The position numbers and the translations under genes are program-made. From Pseudomonas nitroreducens (GTDB lineage: Bacteria > Pseudomonadota > Gammaproteobacteria > Pseudomonadales > Pseudomonadaceae), in contig NZ_JACHLI010000048.1 in the NCBI RefSeq assembly GCF_014204515.1, forward strand, positions 1-40,172: a DNA stretch of 40,172 nucleotides, given 5' to 3'. The notes under the pieces were generated by a model, which saw only the letters and a program-made list of their open reading frames with translations, made no database searches and was not told the DNA's origin. Positions 15,542 to 24,856 of the stretch are shown piece by piece (position 1 is the stretch's first letter; every line of letters starts with the position of its first letter).

Positions 15542-15772
15542 ATGCTCGATTCCACCCTCGAACAACTTGAACAGCTGGTTGCCGAACTGCTGCAGCAGAA
15601 CGACGTGCTGGTGCAGGACAACGCCCAGGTGCGCGAAGAGCTGCTCAAGGCCCGTGAGGAAAACGACAGCCTGCAGCTGTCCCTGATGGAGCAGGAAGAG
15701 AAGCACAACGCGACCGCCACCCGCCTGCAGGCGCTGATCCGCCGCGTCAGCGACAGCCGCGCCCACGCATGA
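15542..15772 (+). CDS. TIGR02449-family (ZapB-like) coiled-coil protein
   Basis: 76 residues, almost wholly helical with a heptad pattern: LEQLEQLVAELLQQN, VREELLKAREENDSLQ, LQALIRRV. Matches the small coiled-coil family found directly upstream of zapA in Pseudomonas and thought to act in Z-ring assembly in the manner of ZapB. GGAGG lies 7 bp before ATG 15542; a TTG at 15527 is less likely. Its stop overlaps the zapA start (ATGA), so the two are translationally coupled. Confidence 0.85.
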   Translation: MLDSTLEQLEQLVAELLQQNDVLVQDNAQVREELLKAREENDSLQLSLMEQEEKHNATATRLQALIRRVSDSRAHA

Positions 15773-16065
15773 GTGGAGACGGCGTCCGCGTCCTGCGCAT
15801 CCTCGGACGCGAATACAGCGTCCGCGCGCCGGCCGGTGAAGAGCGCCGGCTGCAGGACGCGGCCGCGCTGTTGCAGGCGGAGATCACCGCCAGCAAGAAG
15901 AAATTCCCCTACGTCACCAGCAATGAGCTGATGGTGCTTTCCGCGCTCAACCTCTGCGCCCGCCAGCTCGGCGGCGAGGATCAGGAGTGCGACGAGGCGG
16001 ACGCCGTGGAGCGTATCGCCGCTCTCAACCGACGGATTCTCGATCACCTGCAAAGCCAGGACTGA
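15769..16065 (+). CDS. zapA: Cell division protein ZapA
   Basis: 98 residues. N-terminal globular part VRVLRILGREYSVRAPAGEERRL carries the family pattern, the middle KKFPYVTSNELMVLSALNLCARQL is conserved, and the C-terminal helix (ERIAALNRRILDHL) forms the coiled coil. ZapA binds FtsZ and crosslinks filaments at midcell. Overlaps the upstream gene by four bases. In P. aeruginosa the 6S RNA gene and a formyl-THF cyclo-ligase gene usually follow; here repeats and then aspA follow, so the locus has been rearranged or broken at this point. Confidence 0.9.
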   Translation: MSGDGVRVLRILGREYSVRAPAGEERRLQDAAALLQAEITASKKKFPYVTSNELMVLSALNLCARQLGGEDQECDEADAVERIAALNRRILDHLQSQD

Positions 16066-16087
16066 TCCCCGCGCGCCCTTTCCCGTT

Positions 16088-16168
16088 GTAGGAGCGAGCT
16101 TGCTCGCGAACCTCTCCTACAGCGGAATCGCCGGGAGCGATCGAGTTCGCGAGCAAGCTCGCTCCTAC
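16088..16168. repeat. REP pair (inverted, REPIN)
   Basis: GTAGGAGCGAGC... at 16088-16111 and the perfect inverted copy GTTCGCGAGCAAGC... at 16145-16168, just after zapA. Confidence 0.9.
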
Positions 16169-16231
16169 TGTTCTGCTCCCATGCGCCCTAGGTCGCTGCT
16201 GTCTTGTCATGGATGATTCCGTGCCTGTGCT

Positions 16232-16347
16232 TACCCCTCACCCCAGCCCTCTCCCTCAGGGAGAGGGGGCAGGCCGTGCCGGCTGACACCATGGCTTCAT
16301 CCTGCACCGAACGGTCCCCTCTCCCTGTGGGAGAGGGCTAGAGTGAG
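16232..16347. repeat. CCCTCTCCC-type paired repeat
   Basis: CACCCCAGCCCTCTCCCTCAGGGAGAGGG is inverted against CCCCTCTCCCTGTGGGAGAGGG...GTGAGGGC, forming a long imperfect inverted repeat of about 115 bp. Nothing else is seen between zapA and the aspA terminator. Confidence 0.8.
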
Positions 16348-16411
16348 GGCCGATCCAAGCTCAGAGTTATCCGGTAAGAGCAGACCACGGCCGCACTACC
16401 CAAATCACAGG

Positions 16412-16446
16412 CAAAAAAAGGGGACACCGGGGTAAGCGGTGTCCCT
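16412..16446 (-). terminator. Intrinsic terminator of the aspA transcript
   Basis: Read on the minus strand: GGGACACC, 9-nt loop, GGTGTCCC, then CTTTTTTTG. A perfect 8-bp stem with a seven-T tail, about 175 bp beyond the aspA stop codon. Confidence 0.9.
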
Positions 16447-16447
16447 T

Positions 16448-16618
16448 CTAAAGGAGAGTGGGCCAGAAGGCCCCTCAACCGGTGAGACGTGGCGCTTCGG
16501 ACAAGTCCGCCGCGCCGGGCATAAAAGAAGGGAGTGGGGGTAACCAATCCCTGAAAGGTGAGGGAGGAATACTCCCCCTCAACCGGTGAGATGTGCCCGG
16601 CTCGCGCCGGGCGGATGA
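16448..16618 (-). repeat. Duplicated structured module in the aspA 3' region
   Basis: The 17-mer CCCCTCAACCGGTGAGA occurs exactly twice on the plus strand, at 16471-16487 and 16575-16591 (104 bp apart). On the aspA transcript each copy is preceded by GCCCGGCGCG and followed by a stem-loop (GGGGAGTATTCCTCCC-like in one, GGGCC-TTCT-GGCCC in the other). A further perfect 7-bp stem, GCCCGGC/GCCGGGC, lies at 16595-16612. No frame looks coding. Could be a 3' RNA-stability element or source of a 3'-derived small RNA. Confidence 0.55.
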
Positions 16619-18043
<1,425 letters not shown>

Positions 18044-18139
18044 GACGTAGTTTGTCTCAGGAGGACACGGCCAGTGCCGCGATGCCCGGTAGACTAAGGA
18101 TTTCGCCATTTGTCGGCCAATGCTGTTGGAGGCTGCCTC

Positions 18140-18154
18140 ATGCACGAACGGCAT
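18140..18154. promoter_or_regulatory. Candidate LysR-type operator between aspA and its divergent regulator
   Basis: ATGC-ACGAACG-GCAT is a perfect 4-bp inverted repeat that fits the T-N11-A pattern of LysR-family sites. It lies about 100 bp from either start codon, as expected for a shared divergent control site. Assignment is by pattern only. Confidence 0.4.
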
Positions 18155-18254
18155 AATGTATTCTGTGACGAACTGATGACGGCGAGCGTGTGGGTGTGCT
18201 ACGCGAGCCGGAATCCTGTTCTGTCGATCAACCTGTGATCGCGTTGGAGTTGAC

Positions 18255-19169
18255 GTGAATCTCGAAACCAAATGGCTGGAAGATTTCAGCACCCTGGCCA
18301 CGACCCGCAGTTTTTCCCAGGCTGCTGAAAAGCGCTTTGTTACCCAGCCCGCGTTCAGCCGGCGCATCCGCAGCCTGGAGGACGCCCTCGGCCTGACCCT
18401 GGTGAACCGCCAGCGCACGCCCATCGAACTGACCGAGGCCGGCCAGCTGTTCCTGGTCACCGCCCGCGCGGTGGTCGAGCAGCTTGGCCAGGTAGTGCGC
18501 CACCTGCATCACCTGGAAGGCGGGCAGGGCGAGGTGTTGCAGTTCGCCGCTGCGCACTCGCTGGCGCTGGGCTTCTTCCCGGCGTGGATCGCGCGGTTGC
18601 GCTCCGAGGGCCTGAACATCGCCAGTCGCCTGGTGGCGACCAACGTCGGCGAGGCGGTGCATCTGCTGCGCGAAGGCGGCTGCGACCTGATGATGGCCTT
18701 CTATGACCCGGACGCCGCCTTGCAGATGGACCCGGAAGTCTTCCCCTCGCTGCACCTGGGCCGCACCGAGATGCTGCCGGTGTGCGCGGTGAACTCCGCC
18801 GGCGTGCCGCTCTACGACCTGGACAGCGGCCAGAGCGTGCCGCTGCTGGCCTACAGCGCTGGCGCCTTCCTCGGTCGCGGGGTCAACCTGCTGTTGCGCC
18901 AGCGCAACCTGCGCTACACCACCGTCTATGAGACGGCGATGGCCGACAGCCTGAAGAGCATGGCGCTGCAGGGCATGGGTGTGGCCTGGGTGCCGCGCCT
19001 GAGCATGGAGTCGGAGCTGGCGCGCGGTGAGTTGGCGCTGTGCGGCGGCCCGCACTGGATCGTCCCGCAGGAAATCCGCCTGTACCGCTGCGCCCTGGTG
19101 CGCAAGGCACAGATCCGTCTGCTCTGGCGCAAGCTGGAAGGCGGCCTGGGGCTGGACGAGACGCCCTGA
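18255..19169 (+). CDS. LysR-family transcriptional regulator
   Basis: 304 residues. N-terminal winged helix-turn-helix (residues ~5-64: FSTLATTRSFSQAAEKRFVT, QPAFSRRIRSLEDALG, LVNRQRTPIELTEAG) and a C-terminal ligand-binding domain. GTG start at 18255 is chosen because GGAG lies 5 bp upstream and the protein then begins exactly at the HTH. Divergent from aspA across 211 bp, so it probably senses aspartate, fumarate or a related metabolite and controls aspA and itself; that is inference from placement. Confidence 0.9.
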   Translation: MNLETKWLEDFSTLATTRSFSQAAEKRFVTQPAFSRRIRSLEDALGLTLVNRQRTPIELTEAGQLFLVTARAVVEQLGQVVRHLHHLEGGQGEVLQFAAAHSLALGFFPAWIARLRSEGLNIASRLVATNVGEAVHLLREGGCDLMMAFYDPDAALQMDPEVFPSLHLGRTEMLPVCAVNSAGVPLYDLDSGQSVPLLAYSAGAFLGRGVNLLLRQRNLRYTTVYETAMADSLKSMALQGMGVAWVPRLSMESELARGELALCGGPHWIVPQEIRLYRCALVRKAQIRLLWRKLEGGLGLDETP

Positions 19170-19211
19170 TCCGCAGACGGAGGCGGACGACCGGGGCTGT
19201 TCCGTTTATTT

Positions 19212-19230
19212 GATAAGCATTATCATTTGC
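19212..19230. promoter_or_regulatory. Fur box of the ECF sigma gene
   Basis: GATAAGCATTATCATTTGC agrees with the 19-bp Fur consensus GATAATGATAATCATTATC at 14 of 19 positions. It lies 66 bp before the ECF sigma gene, so expression is expected only under iron limitation. Confidence 0.75.
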
Positions 19231-19295
19231 GGCTTTCCAGGGTCTTCCCCTCGCGCCGGCTTCGGTGCGGACCGCTGGCGAGCCTGCATCCCACG

Positions 19296-19883
19296 ATGTC
19301 CCATTCCGACCGCCCGGCCGACTCCCGCGCCGCGGACGCCCCGGCGCCCGCCGAAGCGCTGCCGCGCGAGGAATTCCTGCAGGTGTTCCTGTCCCAGCGC
19401 CCGCGCATGGAGGCTCTGGTACGCCGCCGCGTCGGCTGCCGCGCTACCGCGGCGGACCTGGTGCAGGACCTGTTTCTGCGCTTCTGGAAACGCCCGCAGG
19501 CGCCGGTGGAAGAACTCGCCAGCTACCTGCTGCGCAGCGCGCGCAATCTGGCCATCGATCACCTGCGCGGCGAGGATTCGCGCGGCCGCACCCTGAGCGC
19601 GCTACTCCCCGATGAGGATGACGCCCAGCCCTCCCCCGAACAGGCGGTGCAGGCCGGCGCCGAGCTGGACCTTATAGAAGACGCGTTGCGGCAATTGCCC
19701 GAACGCACCCGGCACATCTTCCTGCTCAGCCGCGTGCATGGCCGCACCTATGGCGAGATCGCCGCGGCCATGGGGCTTTCCCAGAGCGCGGTGGAAAAAC
19801 ATATGATGCGCGCCCTCGATGCCTGCAAGGCGAGTCTCGAACTCGCCGCGCCGGCCGATCGCCGTGGAGCCGCCAACCGATGA
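19296..19883 (+). CDS. FecI-type ECF sigma factor
   Basis: 195 residues. Sigma region 2 (RREEFLQVFLSQRPRMEAL-like start, CRATAADLVQDLFLRFWKRP) and region 4 (DALRQLPERTRHIFLLSRVHGRTYGEIAAAMG, then SQSAVEKHMMRAL) are plain. It directs RNA polymerase to the receptor promoter when a ferric siderophore binds the receptor. Start ATG 19296 gives a family-like N-terminus; the Shine-Dalgarno is poor, and a longer start at 19227 lies too close to the Fur box. Stop overlaps the fecR-like start (ATGA). Exact siderophore not deducible. Confidence 0.88.
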   Translation: MSHSDRPADSRAADAPAPAEALPREEFLQVFLSQRPRMEALVRRRVGCRATAADLVQDLFLRFWKRPQAPVEELASYLLRSARNLAIDHLRGEDSRGRTLSALLPDEDDAQPSPEQAVQAGAELDLIEDALRQLPERTRHIFLLSRVHGRTYGEIAAAMGLSQSAVEKHMMRALDACKASLELAAPADRRGAANR

Positions 19884-20884
19884 AGCCCGAAATCGCCACC
19901 TCGCCCGAGGACGCCCAGCGCCAGGCGCGCCAGTGGCTGCTGCGCTTGCAGGATCGCGGCGGCGAGGCCTGGCTGGGCGCATTCCAGGCCTGGCTGGCGG
20001 CCGATCCGCAACATGCCAGTGCCTATGCCGAGGTCGATGCACTCTGGCAGGCCAGCGCCAGGCCGGCGCAGCGCCTGGCGGCGGAGGAGGGCGATGCATT
20101 GAATGCCTATCTTGCCGCGATGGACCGCCCGGCTTCCCGGCGTCGGCCGCATGGCCACAGGCGTTGGACTTACCCGCTGGCCAGCGCCGCCTGCCTGCTG
20201 CTGATGCTCTGGGCCGGCGGCTGGTGGTCGCCGGGCCACTGGCTTGCCGACCTGTCCGCCGACTACGTCAGCGCGCCGGGTGAGGTCCGCGAGATCACCC
20301 TGGCGGACGGCTCGCGCCTGACCCTGGATGCCGACAGTGCCGTTGCCGTTTCCCTGGACGGCGAACAGCGCCGCGTCGACCTGCTGCGCGGTGCGGCGTC
20401 CTTTGCCGTGAAGCATCTGCCCAAACCCTTCGTGGTGCGTGCCGGCGAAGGCGAAGCGCGAGTGCTGGGCACCGAATTCGAAGTCCGTCGCCTGGGTGGA
20501 CAGACCCGCATCACCGTCGCCGAAGGCCGTGTCTCGGTACGCGGCAGCCACGCGGTTGGCGTCCCGGAAGTGGTGCTCGGCGCCGGAGAACGCGTCGCCA
20601 TCGATGGCACCCGTCTGGGCGAGGCACAGCCCGCCGACGCCCAGGCTGCGCTGGCCTGGCGCCAGGGTTGGCTGACCTTCTACCGCGCGCCGCTGGGCGA
20701 GGTGCTGGAGCGCCTGAGCACCTACTATCCGGGCCGCATAGTCCTGCTGGACAACGAACTGGCGCAGCGTCGGGTCAGCGGCAGTTTCCGCAGCGCCGAC
20801 CCGCAGGCCGCGCTGGATTCGCTGCAGGCGGTGGTGGGCTTCCGTCAGCAGCCGCTGCTCGGGCGCTTCGTGCTGATTCGCTGA
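19880..20884 (+). CDS. FecR-family anti-sigma factor
   Basis: 334 residues. Cytoplasmic N-terminal sigma-binding domain with the typical ARQWLLRLQDRGGEAW ... FQAWLAADPQHASAYAEV pattern, one membrane span (about residues 95-115, PLASAACLLLMLWAGGWW) and a periplasmic FecR domain (SRLTLDADSAVAV, LLRGAASFAV, FVVRAGEGEARVLGTEFEV) ending in an STN-like region that contacts the receptor. It holds the ECF sigma inactive until the loaded receptor signals. Overlaps the sigma gene by four bases, so the two are coupled. Confidence 0.9.
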   Translation: MKPEIATSPEDAQRQARQWLLRLQDRGGEAWLGAFQAWLAADPQHASAYAEVDALWQASARPAQRLAAEEGDALNAYLAAMDRPASRRRPHGHRRWTYPLASAACLLLMLWAGGWWSPGHWLADLSADYVSAPGEVREITLADGSRLTLDADSAVAVSLDGEQRRVDLLRGAASFAVKHLPKPFVVRAGEGEARVLGTEFEVRRLGGQTRITVAEGRVSVRGSHAVGVPEVVLGAGERVAIDGTRLGEAQPADAQAALAWRQGWLTFYRAPLGEVLERLSTYYPGRIVLLDNELAQRRVSGSFRSADPQAALDSLQAVVGFRQQPLLGRFVLIR

Positions 20885-20997
20885 GCGCAGAAAATATTTT
20901 CGGAAAAGGGGTGAGGTACTGCGCCGGCTGCTCCGTGTAGTGGTCATGAATGCGATTTATTCGCATGTGTATCGACCTTTCGAGCAAGTGAGCCCCG
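20885..20997 (+). promoter_or_regulatory. Receptor promoter region
   Basis: 113-bp spacer before the receptor gene. It has a 12-bp palindrome GAAAATATTTTC (20890-20901), GGAAAA at 20902-20907 that resembles the -35 of FecI-type promoters, and a perfect inverted repeat ATGCGA-TTTAT-TCGCAT at 20950-20966. A matching -10 cannot be fixed. A separate ECF-dependent promoter here is expected from family knowledge. Confidence 0.4.
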
Positions 20998-23424
20998 ATG
21001 ACCCCGCTGCGCCGCGCTGTCCCCGAACTGTCCCTGAAACCGCTCGCCGCCTTCGTGCTCGGTGCCATTCTGGCCGCTGCGCAGGCACCGGCCGCCTTGG
21101 CCGAAGAAGCCGCTGCCGGCTCCGCGCTGCAGGCGAAATACGCTTTCGCCATCGCCGCCCAGCCGCTGCCCCAGGCACTCAGCGAGTTCAGCCGGGTGAC
21201 TGGGCTGAGCGTGGTCTACACCGATGAGGCGCCCTACGACCTCAAGGCCCCGGCAGTCTCCGGCCAGTTCAGCGCCAATGACGCGCTGAATCGCCTGCTC
21301 GCCGGTTCCGGCTACCGCTTCCGTGCCCTCGACGGCCGCAGCCTGACCCTGGAACGCCTGCCCGCCGACACCCTGAGCCTCACCGACACCACCGTCACCG
21401 GCCAGGCCGCCTCCAGCAGCTACCAGCCGGCACCGGTAGCCTCCATCGGCCGTACCGACACGCCGGTGCTGGAAACCCCGCAGAGCATCGTCACCGTGCC
21501 GGCCCAGGCGCTGCGCGACCAGCAGCCGCGCAACCTCGACGACGCACTGGGCAACATCAGTGGCGTGACCCAGGCGAACACCCTCGGCGGGACCCAGGAC
21601 GCGGTGATGAAGCGTGGCTTCGGCGACAACCGCGACGGCTCGATCATGCGCGACGGCCTGCCCTCGGTGCTGGGCCGCAACCTCACTGCCACCGCCGACC
21701 ACGTCGAAGTGCTCAAGGGCCCGGCCTCGCTGCTCTACGGCATCCAGGACCCCGGCGGGGTGGTCAACGTGGTGAGCAAGAAGCCGCAGCTGCAGCAGTA
21801 CAACGCCGTCACCCTGCGCGGCTCGACCTACGCCCATGGCAAGCAGGGCAGTGGAGCGCAGATCGACACGACCGGCGCGCTGGGTGAAAGCAACCTGGCC
21901 TATCGGTTGATCGTCGACCATCAGGACGAGAACTATTGGCGCAACTTCGGCCAGCAGCGCGAGACCCTCGTCGCGCCATCGCTGGCCTGGTACGGCGAGG
22001 ACACCACGGTCAACCTCAGCTACGAACACCGCGAGTTCAAGACGCCGTTCGACCGCGGCACCGCCATCGACCCGCGCACCAACAAGCCGCTGGATATCCC
22101 GCGCACCCGCCGCCTGGACGAGCCGTTCAACATCACTGAAGGCCGCTCCGACCTGACCCGCCTGGACATCGAGCACCGCCTCGACGACGCCTGGAAGGCA
22201 CACTTCGCCTACGGCTGGACCCGCGAAACCTACGACGACAACCAGGCGCGGGTGACCAAGGTGAACAGCAACGGCACCCTGACCCGCCGCACCGACGCCA
22301 CTCACGGCGCGGTGAGCAGCGACAGCTTCGCCACCGCCGGCCTGAACGGCGACCTGCAGCTGGGTGGCTTCCGCCACGAACTGACCTTCGGCATCGACAG
22401 CGAGAAGCGCAAGATCTACCGCGCCGACCTGATCCGCGACACCAGGAACACCACCTTCAACTACCTCGATCCGGTTTACGGGCAGATATCCCCGGCCACC
22501 GCCGTCAGCCCCGGCGACAGCGACCAGACCGACAAGCTGCGCAGCGACTCGCTGTTCCTGCAGGACTCCTGGCACCTGGACGAGCACTGGATCCTGGTGG
22601 CCGGCGCGCGCTACCAGATGTACGACCAGTACGCCGGGCGTGGCCGGCCGTTCAAGGCCAATACCGATATCAGTGGGCAGAAGTGGGTGCCGCGGGCCGG
22701 GGTGATCTACAAGATCAACGACGAGATGTCGCTGTATGGCAGCTACACCCAGTCGTTCAAACCCAACTCCACCATCGCGCCGCTCTCCACCGGCGAGGTG
22801 ATCGACTCGGCGATCCAGCCCGAGGAGGCCTCGTCCTGGGAGATCGGCGGCAAGCTCGACATCCCCGGCCGCGTCACCGCCAACCTGGCGTTCTTCGACA
22901 TCCGCAAGCGCAACGTGATGGTCACCCAGCTCGAGGCCAACGGTGACAGCTACGTCAGCACCGCCGGCAAGGTGCGCTCCTACGGCGCCGAACTGGATGT
23001 CAGCGGCCAGCTGAGCGAGAGCTGGAGCCTGATCGGCAGCTACGCCTGGCTGGATGCGGAAGTGACCGAGGACCCGGTGCTGGAAGGCAACCGCCTGCAG
23101 AACGTGGCCAAGGAGACTGGCTCGCTGGCGGCGGTGTACGACGCCGGCGCGATCTTCGGCGGCGACAACCTGCGCCTGGGCGGCGGCCCGCGCTACGTCG
23201 GCAAGCGCGCCGGCGATCCGTCCAACTCCTTCGAGCTGCCGTCGTACACCGTCACCGATGCCTTCGCCAGCTACGACACCCGGCTGGGCGGGCACAACGT
23301 CGGCTTCCAGTTCAACGTGAAGAACCTGTTCGATCGCACCTATTACCCATCGGCGGCGAACAACCTTTACGTTGCCGTGGGCGAGCCGCGGCAGTTCGAG
23401 TTCTCCACCACTGTGGAGTTCTGA
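20998..23424 (+). CDS. TonB-dependent siderophore receptor with signalling domain
   Basis: 808-residue outer-membrane transducer. Signal peptide of about 36 residues (FVLGAILAAAQAPAALA), N-terminal STN signalling domain (~46-123: FAIAAQPLPQALSEFSRVTG, LNRLLAGSGYRFRALDG) that talks to the FecR protein, TonB-box region (DTLSLTDTTVTG), plug (TPQSIVTVPAQALRDQ; VEVLKGPASLLYG; DPGGVVNVVSKKP) and 22-strand barrel ending in the required aromatic residue (STTVEF). Homology is to FpvA/FiuA/FoxA-like ferric hydroxamate or pyoverdine receptors; the ligand cannot be told from sequence by eye. Third gene of a Fur-regulated sigma/anti-sigma/receptor cassette, followed by a terminator. Confidence 0.92.
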   Translation: MTPLRRAVPELSLKPLAAFVLGAILAAAQAPAALAEEAAAGSALQAKYAFAIAAQPLPQALSEFSRVTGLSVVYTDEAPYDLKAPAVSGQFSANDALNRLLAGSGYRFRALDGRSLTLERLPADTLSLTDTTVTGQAASSSYQPAPVASIGRTDTPVLETPQSIVTVPAQALRDQQPRNLDDALGNISGVTQANTLGGTQDAVMKRGFGDNRDGSIMRDGLPSVLGRNLTATADHVEVLKGPASLLYGIQDPGGVVNVVSKKPQLQQYNAVTLRGSTYAHGKQGSGAQIDTTGALGESNLAYRLIVDHQDENYWRNFGQQRETLVAPSLAWYGEDTTVNLSYEHREFKTPFDRGTAIDPRTNKPLDIPRTRRLDEPFNITEGRSDLTRLDIEHRLDDAWKAHFAYGWTRETYDDNQARVTKVNSNGTLTRRTDATHGAVSSDSFATAGLNGDLQLGGFRHELTFGIDSEKRKIYRADLIRDTRNTTFNYLDPVYGQISPATAVSPGDSDQTDKLRSDSLFLQDSWHLDEHWILVAGARYQMYDQYAGRGRPFKANTDISGQKWVPRAGVIYKINDEMSLYGSYTQSFKPNSTIAPLSTGEVIDSAIQPEEASSWEIGGKLDIPGRVTANLAFFDIRKRNVMVTQLEANGDSYVSTAGKVRSYGAELDVSGQLSESWSLIGSYAWLDAEVTEDPVLEGNRLQNVAKETGSLAAVYDAGAIFGGDNLRLGGGPRYVGKRAGDPSNSFELPSYTVTDAFASYDTRLGGHNVGFQFNVKNLFDRTYYPSAANNLYVAVGEPRQFEFSTTVEF

Positions 23425-23430
23425 GGCGGG

Positions 23431-23468
23431 AGCGTCCTGCGAGCCGGTAAAGAGGCCGGGACGCTTTT
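23431..23468 (+). terminator. Intrinsic terminator of the receptor gene
   Basis: AGCGTCC pairs with GGACGCT, with an inner GCCGG/CCGG pairing, followed by TTT. It starts 6 bp after the receptor stop codon. Confidence 0.65.
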
Positions 23469-23504
23469 GTAGGATGGGTGGAGTGCGACCGTAGAGTGCG
23501 GCGG

Positions 23505-24539
23505 CTACATCTCCACCACGATCCGCCCTTCGATCTGCCCGGCGCGCATGCGGTCGAGGATGGCGTTGATGTCGTCCAGCTTGCCGGCGGCGACGGTGGC
23601 CTTCACAAGGCCTTCGCCGGCGAAGTCCAGGGCTTCCTGCAGGTCCGCGCGGGTGCCGACGATGGAGCCGGTGATGTGCAGGCCCTTGAGCACCACGTCG
23701 AAGATCGGCGTGGGGAAGTCGCCCGGCGGCAGGCCGACCAGCGACACGGTGCCGCCGCGGCGAGCCATGCCGATGCCCTGGCCGAAGGCGCTGTTGGACA
23801 CGGCGGTGACGACCACGCCGTGGGCGCCGCCGATATCGCGCTGCACCACTTCGACCGGGTCCTCCTTCTTCGCATTGACGGTCAGGCTGGCGCCGAGCTT
23901 GCGCGCCAGTTCCAGCTTGGCGTCATCCACGTCCACCGCCACCACGTGCAGGCCCATGGCCTTGGCGTACTGCACGGCGACGTGGCCGAGGCCACCGATG
24001 CCGGAGATCGCCACCCACTGGCCGGGACGCGCCTCGGTTTCCTTCAGCGCCTTGTAGACGGTGACGCCGGCGCAAAGAATCGGCGCAATCTCGGTGAAGC
24101 CGACATTCTTCGGCAGCAGGCCGACGTAGTTCGGGTCCGCCAGCACGTACTCGGCGTAGCCGCCGTTCACCGAGTAGCCGGTGTTCTGCTGGCTCTCGCA
24201 GAGGGTTTCCCAGCCGGTCAGGCAGTGCTCGCAGCAGCCGCAGGCGGTGTACAGCCAGGGCACGCCGACGCGGTCGCCTTCCTTCACCCGGGTGACGCCC
24301 GCACCGACAGCGGCGACGAAGCCGACACCCTCGTGGCCGGGAATGAACGGCAGGCTCGGCTTCACCGGCCAGTCGCCTTCGGCGGCGTGCAGGTCGGTGT
24401 GGCAGACGCCGGAGGCTTCGATCTTCACCAGAATCTGCCCGGGGCCGGGCAGCGGGACTTTGACTTCCTCGATCCGCAGCGGCTCGCCAAAGGCATGGAC
24501 GACGGCGGCTTTCATGGTCGTGGGCAGGGTCGTGGACAT
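23505..24539 (-). CDS. adhA: Zinc-dependent alcohol dehydrogenase AdhA
   Basis: 344-residue medium-chain NAD-dependent alcohol dehydrogenase, closely resembling P. aeruginosa AdhA; oxidises ethanol and other primary alcohols or reduces aldehydes. Catalytic zinc ligands Cys46 (GVCHTDLH), His69 (GHEGVG) and Cys156 are present, as is the structural zinc cluster Cys100/103/106/114 (CGCCEHC...C). The nucleotide motif GIGGLG is at 180-185. AGGAG lies 8 bp before the ATG at 24539. Divergent from purEK, the same neighbourhood as in P. aeruginosa. It might also remove aldehydes, but no direct tie to choline breakdown is visible. Confidence 0.95.
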   Translation of the reverse strand: MSTTLPTTMKAAVVHAFGEPLRIEEVKVPLPGPGQILVKIEASGVCHTDLHAAEGDWPVKPSLPFIPGHEGVGFVAAVGAGVTRVKEGDRVGVPWLYTACGCCEHCLTGWETLCESQQNTGYSVNGGYAEYVLADPNYVGLLPKNVGFTEIAPILCAGVTVYKALKETEARPGQWVAISGIGGLGHVAVQYAKAMGLHVVAVDVDDAKLELARKLGASLTVNAKKEDPVEVVQRDIGGAHGVVVTAVSNSAFGQGIGMARRGGTVSLVGLPPGDFPTPIFDVVLKGLHITGSIVGTRADLQEALDFAGEGLVKATVAAGKLDDINAILDRMRAGQIEGRIVVEM

Positions 24540-24732
24540 TGCGCTCGCTCCTTGAAGGGTGAGGGACCTGCCCGTCCGGGCAGGATCGTGTCAGACGAGT
24601 CTGAGCCTCTGAGCCTAGGCCATCTTGAGCTGCGGCAAGCTTTTCCGAGGTCGTCGTAGGCCGTGTCGGTGCCGGAATGACGAAATCGGGACCAACGGTC
24701 ATGCCCAGTGCACTGCGCCACATCCTTTGCGG

Positions 24733-24738
24733 TATACT
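24733..24738 (+). promoter_or_regulatory. Candidate -10 of purEK
   Basis: TATACT within GCGGTATACTGCG, about 120 bp before purE. The -35 region (GCACTG) is poor. Confidence 0.35.
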
Positions 24739-24780
24739 GCGTCGCCTTCAAGCCGGCACTGCCCGCCGGTTTGGCCACGT

Positions 24781-24812
24781 ACAAGCCACGCCCTCACGGA
24801 GTCGTGGCTTGT
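24781..24812 (+). other. Long perfect hairpin in the purE leader
   Basis: ACAAGCCACG pairs perfectly with CGTGGCTTGT around a 12-nt loop, then TGGTTTCT. A smaller CCGGC/GCCGG stem precedes it at 24753-24769. It lies 44 bp before purE, downstream of the candidate -10, so it would be in the mRNA leader. The weak T-run fits partial termination or attenuation. Confidence 0.6.
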
Positions 24813-24856
24813 TGGTTTCTGACGCGCCCAAGAGCGCACTTGAGAGAGGCACGACG

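Noticed and set aside
16066..16200. 6S RNA gene after zapA
   Set aside because: Searched by eye because of expected synteny; only REP and CCCTCTCCC repeats are seen.
6600..16350. CRISPR array or phage attachment sites in the repeat-rich gaps
   Set aside because: Repeats are short inverted palindromes of several families with no regular repeat-spacer pattern and no integrase or cas genes.
16595..16612. GCCCGGC/GCCGGGC hairpin as the aspA terminator
   Set aside because: No T-run follows it on the minus strand; the stem at 16421-16445 with seven Ts is the better terminator.
20944..23295. 783-codon open frame antisense to the TonB receptor
   Set aside because: Shadow of the receptor in a GC-rich genome; low-complexity Val/Gly/Ala composition with no recognisable domain.
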